Translations under genes and position numbers: made by a program
Notes under the pieces: generated by a model
What the model was told of the DNA's origin: nothing
Databases searched by the model: none
Seen by the model: the letters and a program-made list of their open reading frames with translations, nothing else
Assembly (NCBI RefSeq): GCF_020360975.1
Contig: NW_025408671.1
Span: 6,262,001 to 6,326,000 of the forward strand
Source of the DNA: Hirsutella rhossiliensis
Taxonomy: Eukaryota > Ascomycota > Sordariomycetes > Hypocreales > Ophiocordycipitaceae
Direction of reading: 5' to 3'
DNA: 64,000 nt
In this document: piece by piece, positions 48,501 through 58,410 of the stretch
How positions within the stretch are numbered: position 1 is the stretch's first letter
Layout of the letters: every line of letters starts with the position of its first letter

Positions 48501-50909
48501 GTCGACGGCGGAAACACAATCTTTGCCTCGGGCGGTGGCAAACTCGTCCGGCTGACACAGGCAACCGACACCGAGGCCCAGCTCTGGCGACCGCACGCGA
48601 TTGTCGTTGACTCCGGGCGGGGGCTGCCCGCATTGCCCCTGAAGTCATACACAACCACTCTTCACGTCATCAACTCAGCAGCCCAAGACATGCCCGTGGC
48701 CGACACCCCCGTGTCCATTGCCGCAGAGTCTCGCACACCGGTGTACATCAACGGCATCTACTATGTGCTAGGCCAGAAGCCAATCAGCATCAGAACGGAC
48801 CACGCCGGCTCGCTCACGGTTATCGAGGCCACCGACGGCTTGCATGCTGCAACTCTGACCGTCTCAATTCCCAACGGCCTCGAGACCCATGTCATCGACC
48901 CCAAGGCCGTCCCCTTTGAGAAGATTGCCGCCCTCGACTCGGCCGACCGTCTCCGCAACGCCGACTTCCCTGCCACGACGATAGCCGGGGGCGTCTCAGG
49001 TCACGTCGAACGCCGGCCCCTCGTCCAGCCCTCCACGCCCGAGGAGAGCCTCGATGCCGTCGCCGCCGGCATGGTGAACTTGCACCAGATCTACTCCAAG
49101 GTTCGGCTGCCGGCCGCGACGACCACCCTGTTACCGCTCCGGGATCGGGGCTGCGGCCCGCACGTCGTCCCGCGCAGTTTGTATGGCATTGGCCACGGCG
49201 ACCCTGTCTCGGACATAGCTATTTCGATCGGAAACCTTTTCCGTTGGCTCAGATCGGGGGTCGAGGCATTGGTCGAGATCATCAAGGACGCACTTACTGA
49301 CGCGTGGCACTTTATCGCCAAGATCGCCGGCAAGGTCTATCGGGCGGTCCTCAACACCGTCGACGCTGTTGTTGGGGCTGTTGAATGGGTCTTCCATGCC
49401 ATCAAGACGAACATTGCCGATCTCGTCCGCTTCGCCGAGTTCTTGTTCGAGTGGGATGATATCCGTCGAACAAAGGACGTGCTCCACAACATTGTCAAGC
49501 TATTTCTCGGCCATCAAATCCAGACTGGACTCGAAACGGCAAAGACCTGTTTCGACCACACCATCTCAGAAGCTGAGAAGGCAATAAACAACTGGGCCAA
49601 CATTGCCGACTGGCCGTCCCTTGGTCCCGCCGCCTCCTTACCCGCAAAATCTAGTGCCTCGAGCCCGGCAAAGGGGCAAACACCGGCTTCGCTGCTGCTT
49701 TCCAACCACTTTGGCACTCATGTCCGGGAGCTGACCATTGTTACGGAGCCTCCTGCGGTCGACCACATGCAGGTTGGGCACCTCATTGACGTCCTTCTGG
49801 CTGCTCTCTCAAGGGAAGGCCAGGTTCTCTCCAATGTCTACCTCCGACTGAAGGAACTAGCCGAGGTATTTCATACCATGACAGTTGCCGAGGCTGTTAA
49901 GGCATTCGCCGCCACCTTGGCCGACGGCCTCTTGTCGAGCGTGCAGGTCGTTTTTGATGCCCTCGTCGATGCCCTTCGCTCGCTCGTAGGCTCTGCCGTC
50001 GAGCTGCTGGATACCAAAATTCATATCCCCGTCATATCGGACCTTCTCAATCTCCTAGGTGTTCCCGATGTCTCGATCCTTGATCTCTTCGCGTGGATTT
50101 CTGCCGTTAGTTATACGGTTGTATACAAGGCAGTTTGTAAACAGGCTCCCTTCGCCAACACAGCCAAGGTGAGGAAGCTGATATCGGCTGTAACATGGGA
50201 TGAGCTTACTGCCGTCATTGACGGCAACTCTGGGCGCCAACTGGCCCTCAGCGAGCAAGTCGACGAGGAAACCGAGGACCATCAAGAACTTGTCGAGAAC
50301 ATAAAGAAGGCGATCTTCACCACGTGCCATTGCGTTGCAGGGACTATTTTAATCACAGGCAACTTTCTCAGCGTGCTCGAGGCCGAAGCGATAACGGGCG
50401 ACAACCCATTCGGAATCCCAGCTGCTGTCGCCAACATCACTGCGGCCACTCTACAGGGCGCCGCCAACTTTCTCGTGCCCGTATGTCCCATTAAAAACCA
50501 AGTATTTGTGGATTTGTCGAGAGCGACCCTTGTGGCCTCACTGGCCGTCACAATCATCTTCTGCGGACCTGTGCAAAAGAGACTGGCCGTTACGGAGAGC
50601 AGCTTTAAAGGGCTCGCCGTTGGGGATGGGCGGGCTACAGGGTCCATCTTCGACGCAATTCTCGTCATCCCCGCCCTTGTCACCACGAGCTGGCACTTTC
50701 ACGAGCTGAGCCACGAAAAGGGTAGTGGTGAAAGGTCGGCAGCGATTGTTGGCGAGGTCTACAATCTGGCGACATATGTATCCAGGCTCTCGTACACTGC
50801 GGCCGTGAACCTGGACCCAGCTGACAAGCAGATACCTCTTGGGGTTCTTGCGGTCAGCAACTTGACCAGGAGTGGATTGCAGATTGCCGAGGGTTTGATC
50901 GAGATTTGA
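45570..50909 (+). CDS. Large intronless protein of unknown function (1779 residues)
   Basis: One uninterrupted frame from ATG 45570 (A at -3) to 50909. I do not recognise a named family. The N-terminus has YGYDFVVSTAQESINASLKQFL at about residues 14-35, which alternates strand-like and helix-like segments. Residues about 610-1010 are rich in short beta-type segments with repeated G-x-LFRF/VYYL/KLVRL patterns, suggestive of a propeller. A hydrophobic amphipathic-helix tract lies at about 1215-1300 (AISIGNLFRWL … VVGAVEWVFHAI). A Ser/Pro/Ala linker is at about 1350-1377, and hydrophobic segments follow from 1586 to the end. No signal peptide is obvious. It is much longer, and intron-free, compared with its neighbours, and is flanked by transposon remnants, which may mean a different history. 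Similar unnamed long fungal proteins exist, from memory. Confidence 0.75.
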   Translation: MFAQESYLSDARYGYDFVVSTAQESINASLKQFLNQGNHKPLSLCFLADEAGRPSVQKSLDEVLRLTQGVNPFDIPAGTPSDDSRVKALSEARFQVGLQIQLGLPSQVDIKSLPPVVGLQTGARRVQFNLLCSQLTVIQNTSPAGSASTGCWDVWSQPKTEAWYFTTMVDLVMADLDKELDTPYFNNHPAIKAQLKRQLQNMGQSAFSLRQLFFDLDNAALQATPDIKGLPRGSKAASVLRDTFVSVYSAAAREKGLPLLGVTVVPDGADPSPLQLTASEHQVSLFKGIDGLEVRNPTRQQQDAATLDYLCATSHNKLPPATAFTWNWVPLEDLASQSGTIAINRNAIARFLIPSLVTAAKMSCFKFKCYVTAHVEIIEYDLTYKGLQNPDNVTVTSKGPDVIHIDYKSEDETHDWCFLNYGSLRVKSTYACDVTFSGTTITLKQHVAFHAYAQVEFLSIDGSNLVDKTVTTEYAISVDQAGGLRMKHLDTKVKDNSKSIDDNFWLRQVRLTALLEHLKFKGIHVVDNAVNEATLNSIPKFIFPGSRVFAYKSAEFSKNQDLVCAITYVDPRGMTAGNQAPLPEQSAGTTETASTDLALPTTGSCLGLMHQSELMQNYLAGEVVSPTGKFAALQTADGLGMLFALSTSGALEVMTEVSGRQRTGWQVSDLSKALVAEQLPGRKATVSTFDVRQSAINGTISLAMAVSVEGSDRLFISLNNDGRDTSWMSCPEWVHVPFDAAGPPPAAVGVAGALFAETSDRKELLIVDIDRAGSEATTKHIVRYRIDLAKASGHFWVKQDVPVDIEHGTYQSCIGRSAQTRVDGVYTAGSTAGAAQLVYVPIVNVFGDGPPPPVRLALPEDAPASAIAAARQGDKSSPHLASTDLYAVSGSTLFRFAAAEQHDGARGAPLVSDGCLSLTDTLHAMTHGGVTTVWGKNGSGQVYYLSCTAGQEAVPGAWSHPVPILTDMERISAYVNCVDGGNTIFASGGGKLVRLTQATDTEAQLWRPHAIVVDSGRGLPALPLKSYTTTLHVINSAAQDMPVADTPVSIAAESRTPVYINGIYYVLGQKPISIRTDHAGSLTVIEATDGLHAATLTVSIPNGLETHVIDPKAVPFEKIAALDSADRLRNADFPATTIAGGVSGHVERRPLVQPSTPEESLDAVAAGMVNLHQIYSKVRLPAATTTLLPLRDRGCGPHVVPRSLYGIGHGDPVSDIAISIGNLFRWLRSGVEALVEIIKDALTDAWHFIAKIAGKVYRAVLNTVDAVVGAVEWVFHAIKTNIADLVRFAEFLFEWDDIRRTKDVLHNIVKLFLGHQIQTGLETAKTCFDHTISEAEKAINNWANIADWPSLGPAASLPAKSSASSPAKGQTPASLLLSNHFGTHVRELTIVTEPPAVDHMQVGHLIDVLLAALSREGQVLSNVYLRLKELAEVFHTMTVAEAVKAFAATLADGLLSSVQVVFDALVDALRSLVGSAVELLDTKIHIPVISDLLNLLGVPDVSILDLFAWISAVSYTVVYKAVCKQAPFANTAKVRKLISAVTWDELTAVIDGNSGRQLALSEQVDEETEDHQELVENIKKAIFTTCHCVAGTILITGNFLSVLEAEAITGDNPFGIPAAVANITAATLQGAANFLVPVCPIKNQVFVDLSRATLVASLAVTIIFCGPVQKRLAVTESSFKGLAVGDGRATGSIFDAILVIPALVTTSWHFHELSHEKGSGERSAAIVGEVYNLATYVSRLSYTAAVNLDPADKQIPLGVLAVSNLTRSGLQIAEGLIEI

Positions 50910-51614
50910 GACTGCCATGCCTCGAGCTGCTTTTTGTCTCCAGCTGTTGTTGCTTGGAGGAATAGATAGAGGGAGAACCTCGGATTCCCGAATTGACGGC
51001 GGGGTGGTTCCCTTTCAAGGAGAGGTTGTTCATGCGGCCGTAAATATAATCAGTTCATCTCATAATTACCTCCTACTCTAGTTCTCTCGTTTCCTATTAT
51101 ATGACGAGAGTGTTTGGCAGCCTTCCTGGCCCAGCTCAACAGTCGCAGGGGCCACGTTGAGCTTAAGCCAAGCCCAATGCGTGAAAAAACACAAGCACGG
51201 CCGAGATGAAATAAAGTCAGTGCAAACAGGAGTGAGAGGTGACCAGGCGCCCGGTGGTATAGTTATAGAGCCCCAAAAGGCGCCCAGAAGGACACTTCTC
51301 ACGAGGAATAGAGCAGGCTCATCTGATTACAAGCCACCTTCATGTATCCAAAATGACCTTTGTGATTTCATAGGTCTGGGGTTAGAACAGTCGGCGTGAA
51401 ACATGCTACGGCGGCCTATAGGTGAGTTAGAGTTAAAACACGATTTGACATTTTATACTGCTACGCGTATACTAGGTGGGTGGCGATTTTAATAAATAAG
51501 ACGACAAATAGATAAGGGAGACAAGAGAATAGTGTTATTTGCAATATATTTAGACTTATAGACCTAGCTTTACTTTTAAGGTTACAATTAAGCTATATAT
51601 TAATTCAGTTTTAA

Positions 51615-51650
<36 letters not shown>

Positions 51651-51761
51651 TTATTTTAAAAGTGATATATATATAAGTAAATTTAAACTATATAATAGAA
51701 ATAGTTTAAAGTATATATACGTATAACTATATATATAAATTAAATTTAAACTTGGAAAAAA

Positions 51762-51792
<31 letters not shown>
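50910..51792. other. 3' flank and AT-rich segment with TA microsatellites
   Basis: After about 500 bp of ordinary 3' flank the sequence turns AT-rich, with (TA)n runs near 51619-51646 and 51766-51792. No gene is seen. The second run is the insertion site of the gypsy element. Confidence 0.6.
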
Positions 51793-51795
<3 letters not shown>

Positions 51796-51982
51796 AACGG
51801 GCAAGCCGCTTTAACGGCGGCTGCGCCGCCTAGCTTCTAGAACCTTCCATTGGCTCGAAGCTATAAAATGCCGTTATGCTCTTATGTAGTAGATTCTCTT
51901 TCTTTCTTTCTTTCTTTTCTATCTTGATAGTAAACAGCATAGGGACTAGTTAGTTGTATCAACTCACTAGAGGCCTTTCACA
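51793..51982 (+). repeat. 5' LTR of the gypsy chromovirus
   Basis: A 190-bp direct repeat of 57018-57207. The two differ at two adjacent positions only (CC here, TT in the 3' copy, near base 15). Confidence 0.94.
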
Positions 51983-51994
51983 TACTATCAAGAT
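51983..51994 (+). other. Self-primer binding site of the gypsy element
   Basis: TACTATCAAGAT follows the 5' LTR directly and is the exact reverse complement of ATCTTGATAGTA at 51921-51932 inside the LTR. Elements of the Tf1/sushi group prime reverse transcription by folding the 5' end of their own RNA back onto such a site instead of using a tRNA. Confidence 0.75.
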
Positions 51995-52072
51995 CACCGA
52001 AGACACTGAAGACACTGAAGACACCAAAGTAACCGAGTCCCATCGGAGCCATTAGCATTCAGCGAAGTCGCG

Positions 52073-53340
52073 ATGGCCGAAGATAACAACAACATGCAGC
52101 CGGACGTCCTCAGCGCCCTGGTTGCCGAGATACGAAGTCTGAGAGAAGAGAATTCCCGAAGAAATACCCTGTTTGAAGAACGTTTTATTGCCCTGAACTC
52201 CAACAACACCAGCAAGCCCGTTCGTCTGAACTCCTAGAGCCAATGCCATCTGTCACCCCGGCTGTCCCCATCGAGGACACCCATGTGGGCGCCAATCACA
52301 ACCCTCACCCAACCAAGCGCCCCAAATTACGAGACATCCCTAAATTCGGCGGCGACAAGGCCCAGTGGCGAAGCTGGAAACTAGAAACCGAAGGAAAGCT
52401 ACGAGTCGATAAAGAAGCCCTTGAGATGCAGAAGGCCACTTTATGTACATCTTCATGAGCCTAGAAGGCAAGGCTAAAGACAACGTGACCACATTTGTGG
52501 AGATGCAAACCGAGAAGAGAACGTTCAATGTTGCTGAACTACTCAACCGTCTCGAATTGCTGTACGGGGAGAGGGATCGCAAGCAGAGAGCTACACGCAA
52601 TCTGCATTCGATTAAGCAAGGAGAGAATGAACCATTCACGTCCTTTACCCCGCTTTGAGAGGAGATCGCCAATGCCAACGCCGAGTATTGGCCAGACGAC
52701 AGCAAGATTTCCTACCTCAGGAGGCACTAAACGACAAAATGAAAGCAGCCCTCATAGGCTCTGACCCCTCTGCCATCAGCAGCTATGTTGGGCTGGCGAG
52801 GAGGTGCGATTCGCTGAGCAGCCAGATGGAACTGTTGGGTCAGTGGAAAAGGCCCCGAGGCAACACAAAGAGTTCGGACAACTATGACAACTACCAGAAC
52901 CATGGAGGCCAGTCTGCCCAGAAACAGTCTGCCCAGAAAACCGAAGTTAGACGAGAGGATATGATGGAATGGGAGCCAACTCTACAAGCATCCGCGAAAG
53001 TGAACGCTGCGCGCACCCGCAGTGATAAGAACACATATGGCTACCAATCCAAGCGACCAGAAGACCAAGCGCTGTTGGGCAAGCGTGCCCAGTGGGTCGA
53101 CCAGGCCGAGATGGACGCCCGTTACCGTGAAGGGCGTTGCCTCCGTTGTGGAAGAGACAACTGCAGAATCGAGCGCTGTCCATTGGCTGCGCCTATCCGA
53201 CCCGCAAACACGACCCGACGCACTCAGGTCAATGCCGTGACCCTTCACGACCAGCGGTCACTAAAGCCGAGATCGCCGAAGACGATGCTTCTTCTCATAG
53301 CGATGAAGATTCAGACTAGGGACACGCGGCGGCTGTGAGA
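52073..53340 (+). pseudogene. Gypsy gag, frameshifted
   Basis: Starts at ATG 52073 with a coiled-coil-like segment (VAEIRSLREENSRRN). The frame changes near 52225 and 52435, meets an in-frame TGA near 52656 (likely a former CGA) and changes again near 52730. The capsid-like part includes FGGDKAQWRSWK. The zinc knuckle near 53135-53178 reads CLRCGRDNCRIERC, spacing CX2CX4CX4C: the usual His is a Cys. Confidence 0.8.
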
Positions 53341-56300
53341 GAATGGGATGTGAGCGGAAAAGCAAAATGGACGGAGAACCGTTCATAGCAGACGTCAGGG
53401 TGAACGGCACAGACTTTGTGCCATCTCTTGTCGACTATGGCTGCCTCTGCTACGGCGCGGTCAGCAAGCGCACATTTCACTCTCTCCAGTTGCCACATAT
53501 ACGCGTCCAGCCGCGCATCTTGGAGAATGCAGCGGAGACGGCAAGGAGGTCAAAATCGACAAGATCACGTATGTGTCGATCGACCTCGATGGACATCAGC
53601 AGCATCGTGTTTTCATGTACGTCATCGACGATCTGAACTGGGATATGATCCTGGGTAAACGATGGATGGAAGACCAGGATGTTCACATCCATGCGAAGGA
53701 AGGATATCTCGAGATCGGGTCCAATGGAGTCCAAGTACGAGACCGACGACGTTACCAGCCTCCTCAGCTAGACGTCTCTAATGTCATGGCCGCAACCTTT
53801 TTAGCAGAAGCACGCCGTGACAAACGCAAAGGCGGCATTGGAGTTCACTCGGTCACAATGGCGGATATTGACAAGGCCCTAAGACCGAAACCGAAGACTG
53901 ACGTAATGGAGAAGCTGCCACCACAGTACCACAAGTGGTCTCGAGCTTTCTCTCAGCAACTGGCCGACCAGCTGCCCCCTCATCGGCCAGGTGTGGACCT
54001 GAAGATCGAAGTGCTGAAAGACGAGCATGGCCGAGAGGAGCCCTACCCTGGGGACCGCTTTACAGCATGTCCCGCGAGGAGCTATTGGTGCTACGAAAGA
54101 CCCTCACAGAACTACTCGACAAGGGATTTATTAGAGTCAGCAGCTCGCCAGCCGCAGCACCAGTCCTTATGGTGAAGAAGCCCGGCGGAGGCATCCGCTT
54201 CTGCGTGGATTACAGAGGTTTGAATCACATAACGAAGAGGGACCGCTATCCCTTGCCTTTACTGAGCGAGACCTTGCGAACGATAGCCAAGGCAAGGTGG
54301 TTCACCAAGGTAGATGTTATAGCAGCGTTCCATAAGATCAGGGTCGCCCTGGCGACGAAGAAAAGACAGCCTTCAGAACGCGCTATGGATCCTTCGAATG
54401 GCTGGTAGTTCCATTCGGCCTGACAGGCGCACCAGCAGCCTTTCAGCGGTATATTAACAGCGTGCTCCAGGATTACCTCGATGATTTTGTGTCAGCGTAT
54501 ATCGACGATGTCCTGATCTTCTCCTCTGGAAGCCTGCAAGACCACCGCGACAAAGTCGGCAAGGTCCTCCAACGACTGATGGACGCTGGGCTGCAACTGG
54601 ACATCAACAAGAGCGAATTCGAAGTCAAGGCTGTGAAATACCTTGGGTTCATCATCGAGGCGGAGTGTGGGATCCGAGTCGACCCAGAGAAGGTTGAGGC
54701 TGTGAAGGGATGGGCAACCCCGACGAATATTAAATCCGTGAGGAGTTTTATCGGATTCGCGAACTTCTACAGGGTGTTTATGCCAGACTTCTCGGTGATA
54801 GCGGAGCGCTAACGCGGCTAACGAAGAAGGACGTGCCATTCCGTTGGGATGGATTGTGCGAAGAAGCCTTCGAGAAGCTCAAGGACCTGTTGATCACGGC
54901 CCCGATCCTTGCACACTTCCATCCAGAAAGGGAGACTATCGTGGAAGCGGACGCTTCAGGATTCGCGTCGGGAGGCGTGCTCCTGCAGAGAGATGATAAG
55001 GATGGACTGGTACGACCTGTCGCATACTTCTCGAAGAAACATTCGGCAGCCGAAGCGAACTACGCTATCCATGACAAGGAGCTACTCGCCATTCTCAGAT
55101 GTTTGGAGCAGTGGGAACCAGAGCTACGGGCAGTAGAGCACTTCAAGATCCTAACGGACCACAAGAACCTGAGATACTTCTACTCGGAAAGGAGGTTGAC
55201 AGAGAGACAAGTGCGGTGGTCGGAGTTCCTGTCCAAGTTCCAATTCAAGCTCGAATGGAGGCCGGGCCGCAAGGGCGGATTGCCTGACGCGATCTCGACG
55301 GGACCAGGATATGCCGGCAAACTACTCCGATGAACGACTAAAGGGACGCATTATGAGGCTATTCCAAGACGACCACCTTAGAAGGGTCCCAATATCGACA
55401 TTGTCTACCAACACCGATGGTGCCCAGGAAATCAACTTCGGAAAAGAGATCAGGATATTTGAAGATGAGGAGTTACAGCAGCTGTGGCACGCCGCACGCC
55501 AAGAAGACAAGCTCTATCAAGAACTCACGAAGCTGGTAGCAGATGGAGCGAAGAGTTTGCCAACAGGATTACAGAAGGAGAAGGTTGTCAGCATTTCAGA
55601 ATGCTCGTTAGACAATAGGGGCCTGCTGTGCTTTAGAGAACGCGTCTGGATACCCGGTTCGGAGCCGCTACGTACGAAGATCATCCAGGAAACTCACGAC
55701 TCTCATATCACCGGACATCCTGGAAGGGACCTCACGTACTCGACTCTGTCGAGACGCTTCTTCTGGCCGGGTGCCGCTAGCGATGTACGTCGGTTTGTGC
55801 GCAACTGCGAGGTTTGCGGACGAAACACCATCTGGAGGGATACAAAGAAAGGACTCCTAAAGCCGCTCCCTATTCCGCAACGCATATGGAGCGAAATTAC
55901 CATTGACTTTATTACTGACCTCCCACCGTCGGGGAAAGATGGCGCGACGAACTGCATGGTGGTCACGGACCGACTCACCAAAGGCGTCGAACTCGAAGGA
56001 TTACACGATATTTCTTCAGAAGCGGTTGCAAGAAGACTCTTCGAACGACACTACCCTGTCCATGGCATCCCAACGGCTATTACCAGTGATCGGGGTCCCC
56101 AGTTTGTCAGTGGTATGTGGAAACACTTCTGTCAGCTGCTAGGATCGAGCAGCGGTTGTCAACGGCGTACCATCCACAAACCGACGGTGCAACAGAACGA
56201 ATGAACCAAGAGGTAGAGAGGATTCTTCGGATATGGACAAACTATCTGCAGGAGAACTGGTTGGACTTGCTTCCAGTCGCGATGGCGACAATTAACGAGC

Positions 56301-56964
56301 GGGAAGCAACCTCCACCGGACTGAGTCCGTTCTTCTTCATGCACGGCTACCACAATGAGCCAATCCAGTTAGTTGAGCATCGAAGCACGGAAGACACAAC
56401 ACAGGAAGAAGCTGCAGCGGAGGATTTTATTCAGAGACTACAGGATGCCACGGAGTTTGCGCAAGCAGCGATAGCTATGGCCCAGGAAATACAGCAAGCG
56501 CAAGCCAACAAGCACAGGACAGCCGCACCGAGATACAAGCCTGGGGATTGGGTATACCTCAACTTGAGAAATGTCAAAACATCGCGACCCTGCAAGAAGC
56601 TCGATTGGTTACATGCCAAATATCAAGTGCTCACCGAAGTCAGCCCACATGCCTATAGGTTGGATGTGCCTGGACGTATCCATCCAGTCTTTCACGTCGA
56701 TCTACTCCGGCCAGTACCGGAGACCCATTGCCTTCGCAGAAAATCGATCAAGAGAGTGCCCCACCGGTGCTGGTGGACGGCCAAGAAATGTACCTCGTCG
56801 AAAGGATTCTGGATGAAAGAATGGAAGGTACGCATAAGAAGGTGCTCGTAAAATGGCATGATTACTCGCAGCCTACGTGGAGCCCCTTCCCACTATTCGA
56901 CACACTGATGCATGGAAGCAATGGAAGAAACATAAAAGAGTGTCACCTTCTCAAGTCATCTTGA
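53341..56964 (+). pseudogene. Gypsy pol (protease, RT, RNase H, integrase, chromodomain), frameshifted
   Basis: The protease region near 53425 reads VDYG, where the active site should be DSG or DTG. Reverse transcriptase has [17 protein letters not shown] near 54180 and the YIDDVLIFSS palm box near 54500. RNase H has VEADASGFASGG near 54945 and LTDHKNLRYF near 55155. Integrase has a zinc-binding HITGHPG … CEVCGR region near 55710-55825, catalytic Asp in TIDFI and SDRG, and Glu in ATERMNQE near 56200. A chromodomain (YLVERILDERM … VLVKWHDYSQPTW) ends the frame near 56790-56880. Frame breaks occur near 54070, 54355, 54810, 55310, 56135 and 56715, so no functional polyprotein can be made as read. 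Confidence 0.85.
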
Positions 56965-57017
56965 CACAGATTGCCACGATCCCAAGGAAGAGGAAACGTT
57001 GGACGGGAGGGAGGTAA

Positions 57018-57207
57018 TGTAACGGGCAAGTTGCTTTAACGGCGGCTGCGCCGCCTAGCTTCTAGAACCTTCCATTGGCTCGAAGCTATAAAATGCCGTT
57101 ATGCTCTTATGTAGTAGATTCTCTTTCTTTCTTTCTTTCTTTTCTATCTTGATAGTAAACAGCATAGGGACTAGTTAGTTGTATCAACTCACTAGAGGCC
57201 TTTCACA
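57018..57207 (+). repeat. 3' LTR of the gypsy chromovirus
   Basis: A 190-bp copy of 51793-51982, differing by two adjacent C-to-T changes. It is followed by TATATATA, which continues the AT repeat found before the 5' LTR. Confidence 0.94.
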
Positions 57208-57867
57208 TATATATAACATTATTTGAAATTTAAGGTAAAGAAGAAAGATGTCTATTAGTTATATGCTTAGTAATATGCCTAGCCGTATAATAGTCTGCTT
57301 ATATATCCCTTTCTCCCTTTTTGCTAGCTGTAAAAGGGGCATCTTCCCCCCTTCTTTAGCTAGCAATAATCAACTTTCAACTGCTTTTTTTCGCACCAAG
57401 GAGTATAGGGCGCTAGGTGGCATAAAGCAATATACTATAACCGAAGATCACTTAGCGCAGCGGCCCTATAGGGGATTCCTACGGGCGTAATATAAAATAA
57501 TAATAGACATACAGCCGCCCGCCAACGCTGGCCCCTGCGCCCATGCGGACGGCATCTAAGAAGCAGGAGTATGGCACGTACGCCAGTTCTGCGCCAAATT
57601 TTCACTTAACAATTAGAAATAGAATACTATACTTCCATAGGCCGACCCTTCTAAAGGACACCAACCTTAGCTGCCAGTGGCTGTGTCACAGTGATGCGAG
57701 GAACATCCGCTATCGTACTGCAGGTATTAATGTTGATGTATCCCGCTGGACTGAACCTTGAAGTACTATTGCTTTGTCATTATGTGGGTAGCCTCAAGCT
57801 AGTAGGATCTGTTTTTGGCGCCCGGACGCCAGTGTATCGATCACCGTACCTTGTCTCGTCCCTACAT
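57208..57867. other. Unassigned AT-rich flank
   Basis: No coding region or repeat recognised between the gypsy element and the next solo LTR. Confidence 0.4.
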
Positions 57868-58135
57868 CCCGCAGGGTAGTTATTTGGAAAGGTAAGGGTC
57901 AACATGTAAATTTAGATTCGTCTGTTCTATCCAAGAAGGGGCAAGCAAGAGCCCTACTTATGACAAAGGAGAGTAGAAGAGTCTAGGAAAGACGCATTAA
58001 CTAATTAAGACAGATTGCAGATATGCATAAGAAAAGGGGTGGTGGCTTAAGCAGCAATGGGGAATAATCCTATTACAGGATCCGTGATGTGTGAAGTGCG
58101 AAGGGCACGTACAGTACCCTGGATGCAATACTACA
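57868..58135 (-). repeat. Solo LTR (family of 4295-4562)
   Basis: It is the reverse complement of the LTR at 4295-4562, sharing long blocks such as the region around cttatgcatatctgcaatctgt. No internal element sequence is attached. TGTAG occurs at both borders and may be a 5-bp target duplication, which would place the LTR start at TATTGCATCC. Confidence 0.75.
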
Positions 58136-58275
58136 CCTTCAGCTACCATAGCTATCAGGCTTCTGGCCCGAGTCTTAGGCCCTTCTTCTTGACACCACGA
58201 CCGGAAATACAGCGCATGCCGCGTTCGACCTCGATATACTCCGTACCGGCATGACAGTCTCCATAAGACGCCAGT

Positions 58276-58410
58276 CAGCTCCAGTTCGTCGGCGGCAAGG
58301 GCGGGACTGGCAAGCCGCGCGTGATCGAAGTACTCGTGGGCCATTTTGCCGCGCAGGTCATTTCGAGTCGTCAGCTGATTACGGCGACGTCGGGGGACCG
58401 CCGCGCCGCG
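58276..58410 (+). pseudogene. Helitron-type PIF1 helicase fragment
   Basis: The plus strand reads QLQFVGGKGGTGKPRVIEVL followed by SRQLITATSG, matching the Walker A region of Helitron-borne PIF1-like helicases (GGKGGTGKS). The final Ser or Thr of the P-loop is Pro here, and the frame runs into unrelated sequence after about 45 codons, so it is a scrap of a dead rolling-circle transposon. Confidence 0.7.

Larger units (their letters stand above)
51793..57207 (+). mobile_element. Complete but inactivated Ty3/gypsy chromovirus (Tf1/sushi type)
   Basis: The unit is 5415 bp with 190-bp LTRs starting TGTAACGGG and ending TTTCACA, a purine tract (gacgggagggaggtaa) before the 3' LTR and a self-priming site after the 5' LTR. 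Gag, protease, reverse transcriptase, RNase H, integrase and a C-terminal chromodomain occur in gypsy order. Composition is normal, not RIP-like. Its frames are broken by multiple shifts and stops. Flanking TA repeats hide the target duplication. Confidence 0.92.

Noticed and set aside
47589..48596. 335-codon minus-strand frame
   Set aside because: Antisense shadow of the 1779-residue gene; Arg/Gly/Ala-rich with no domain.
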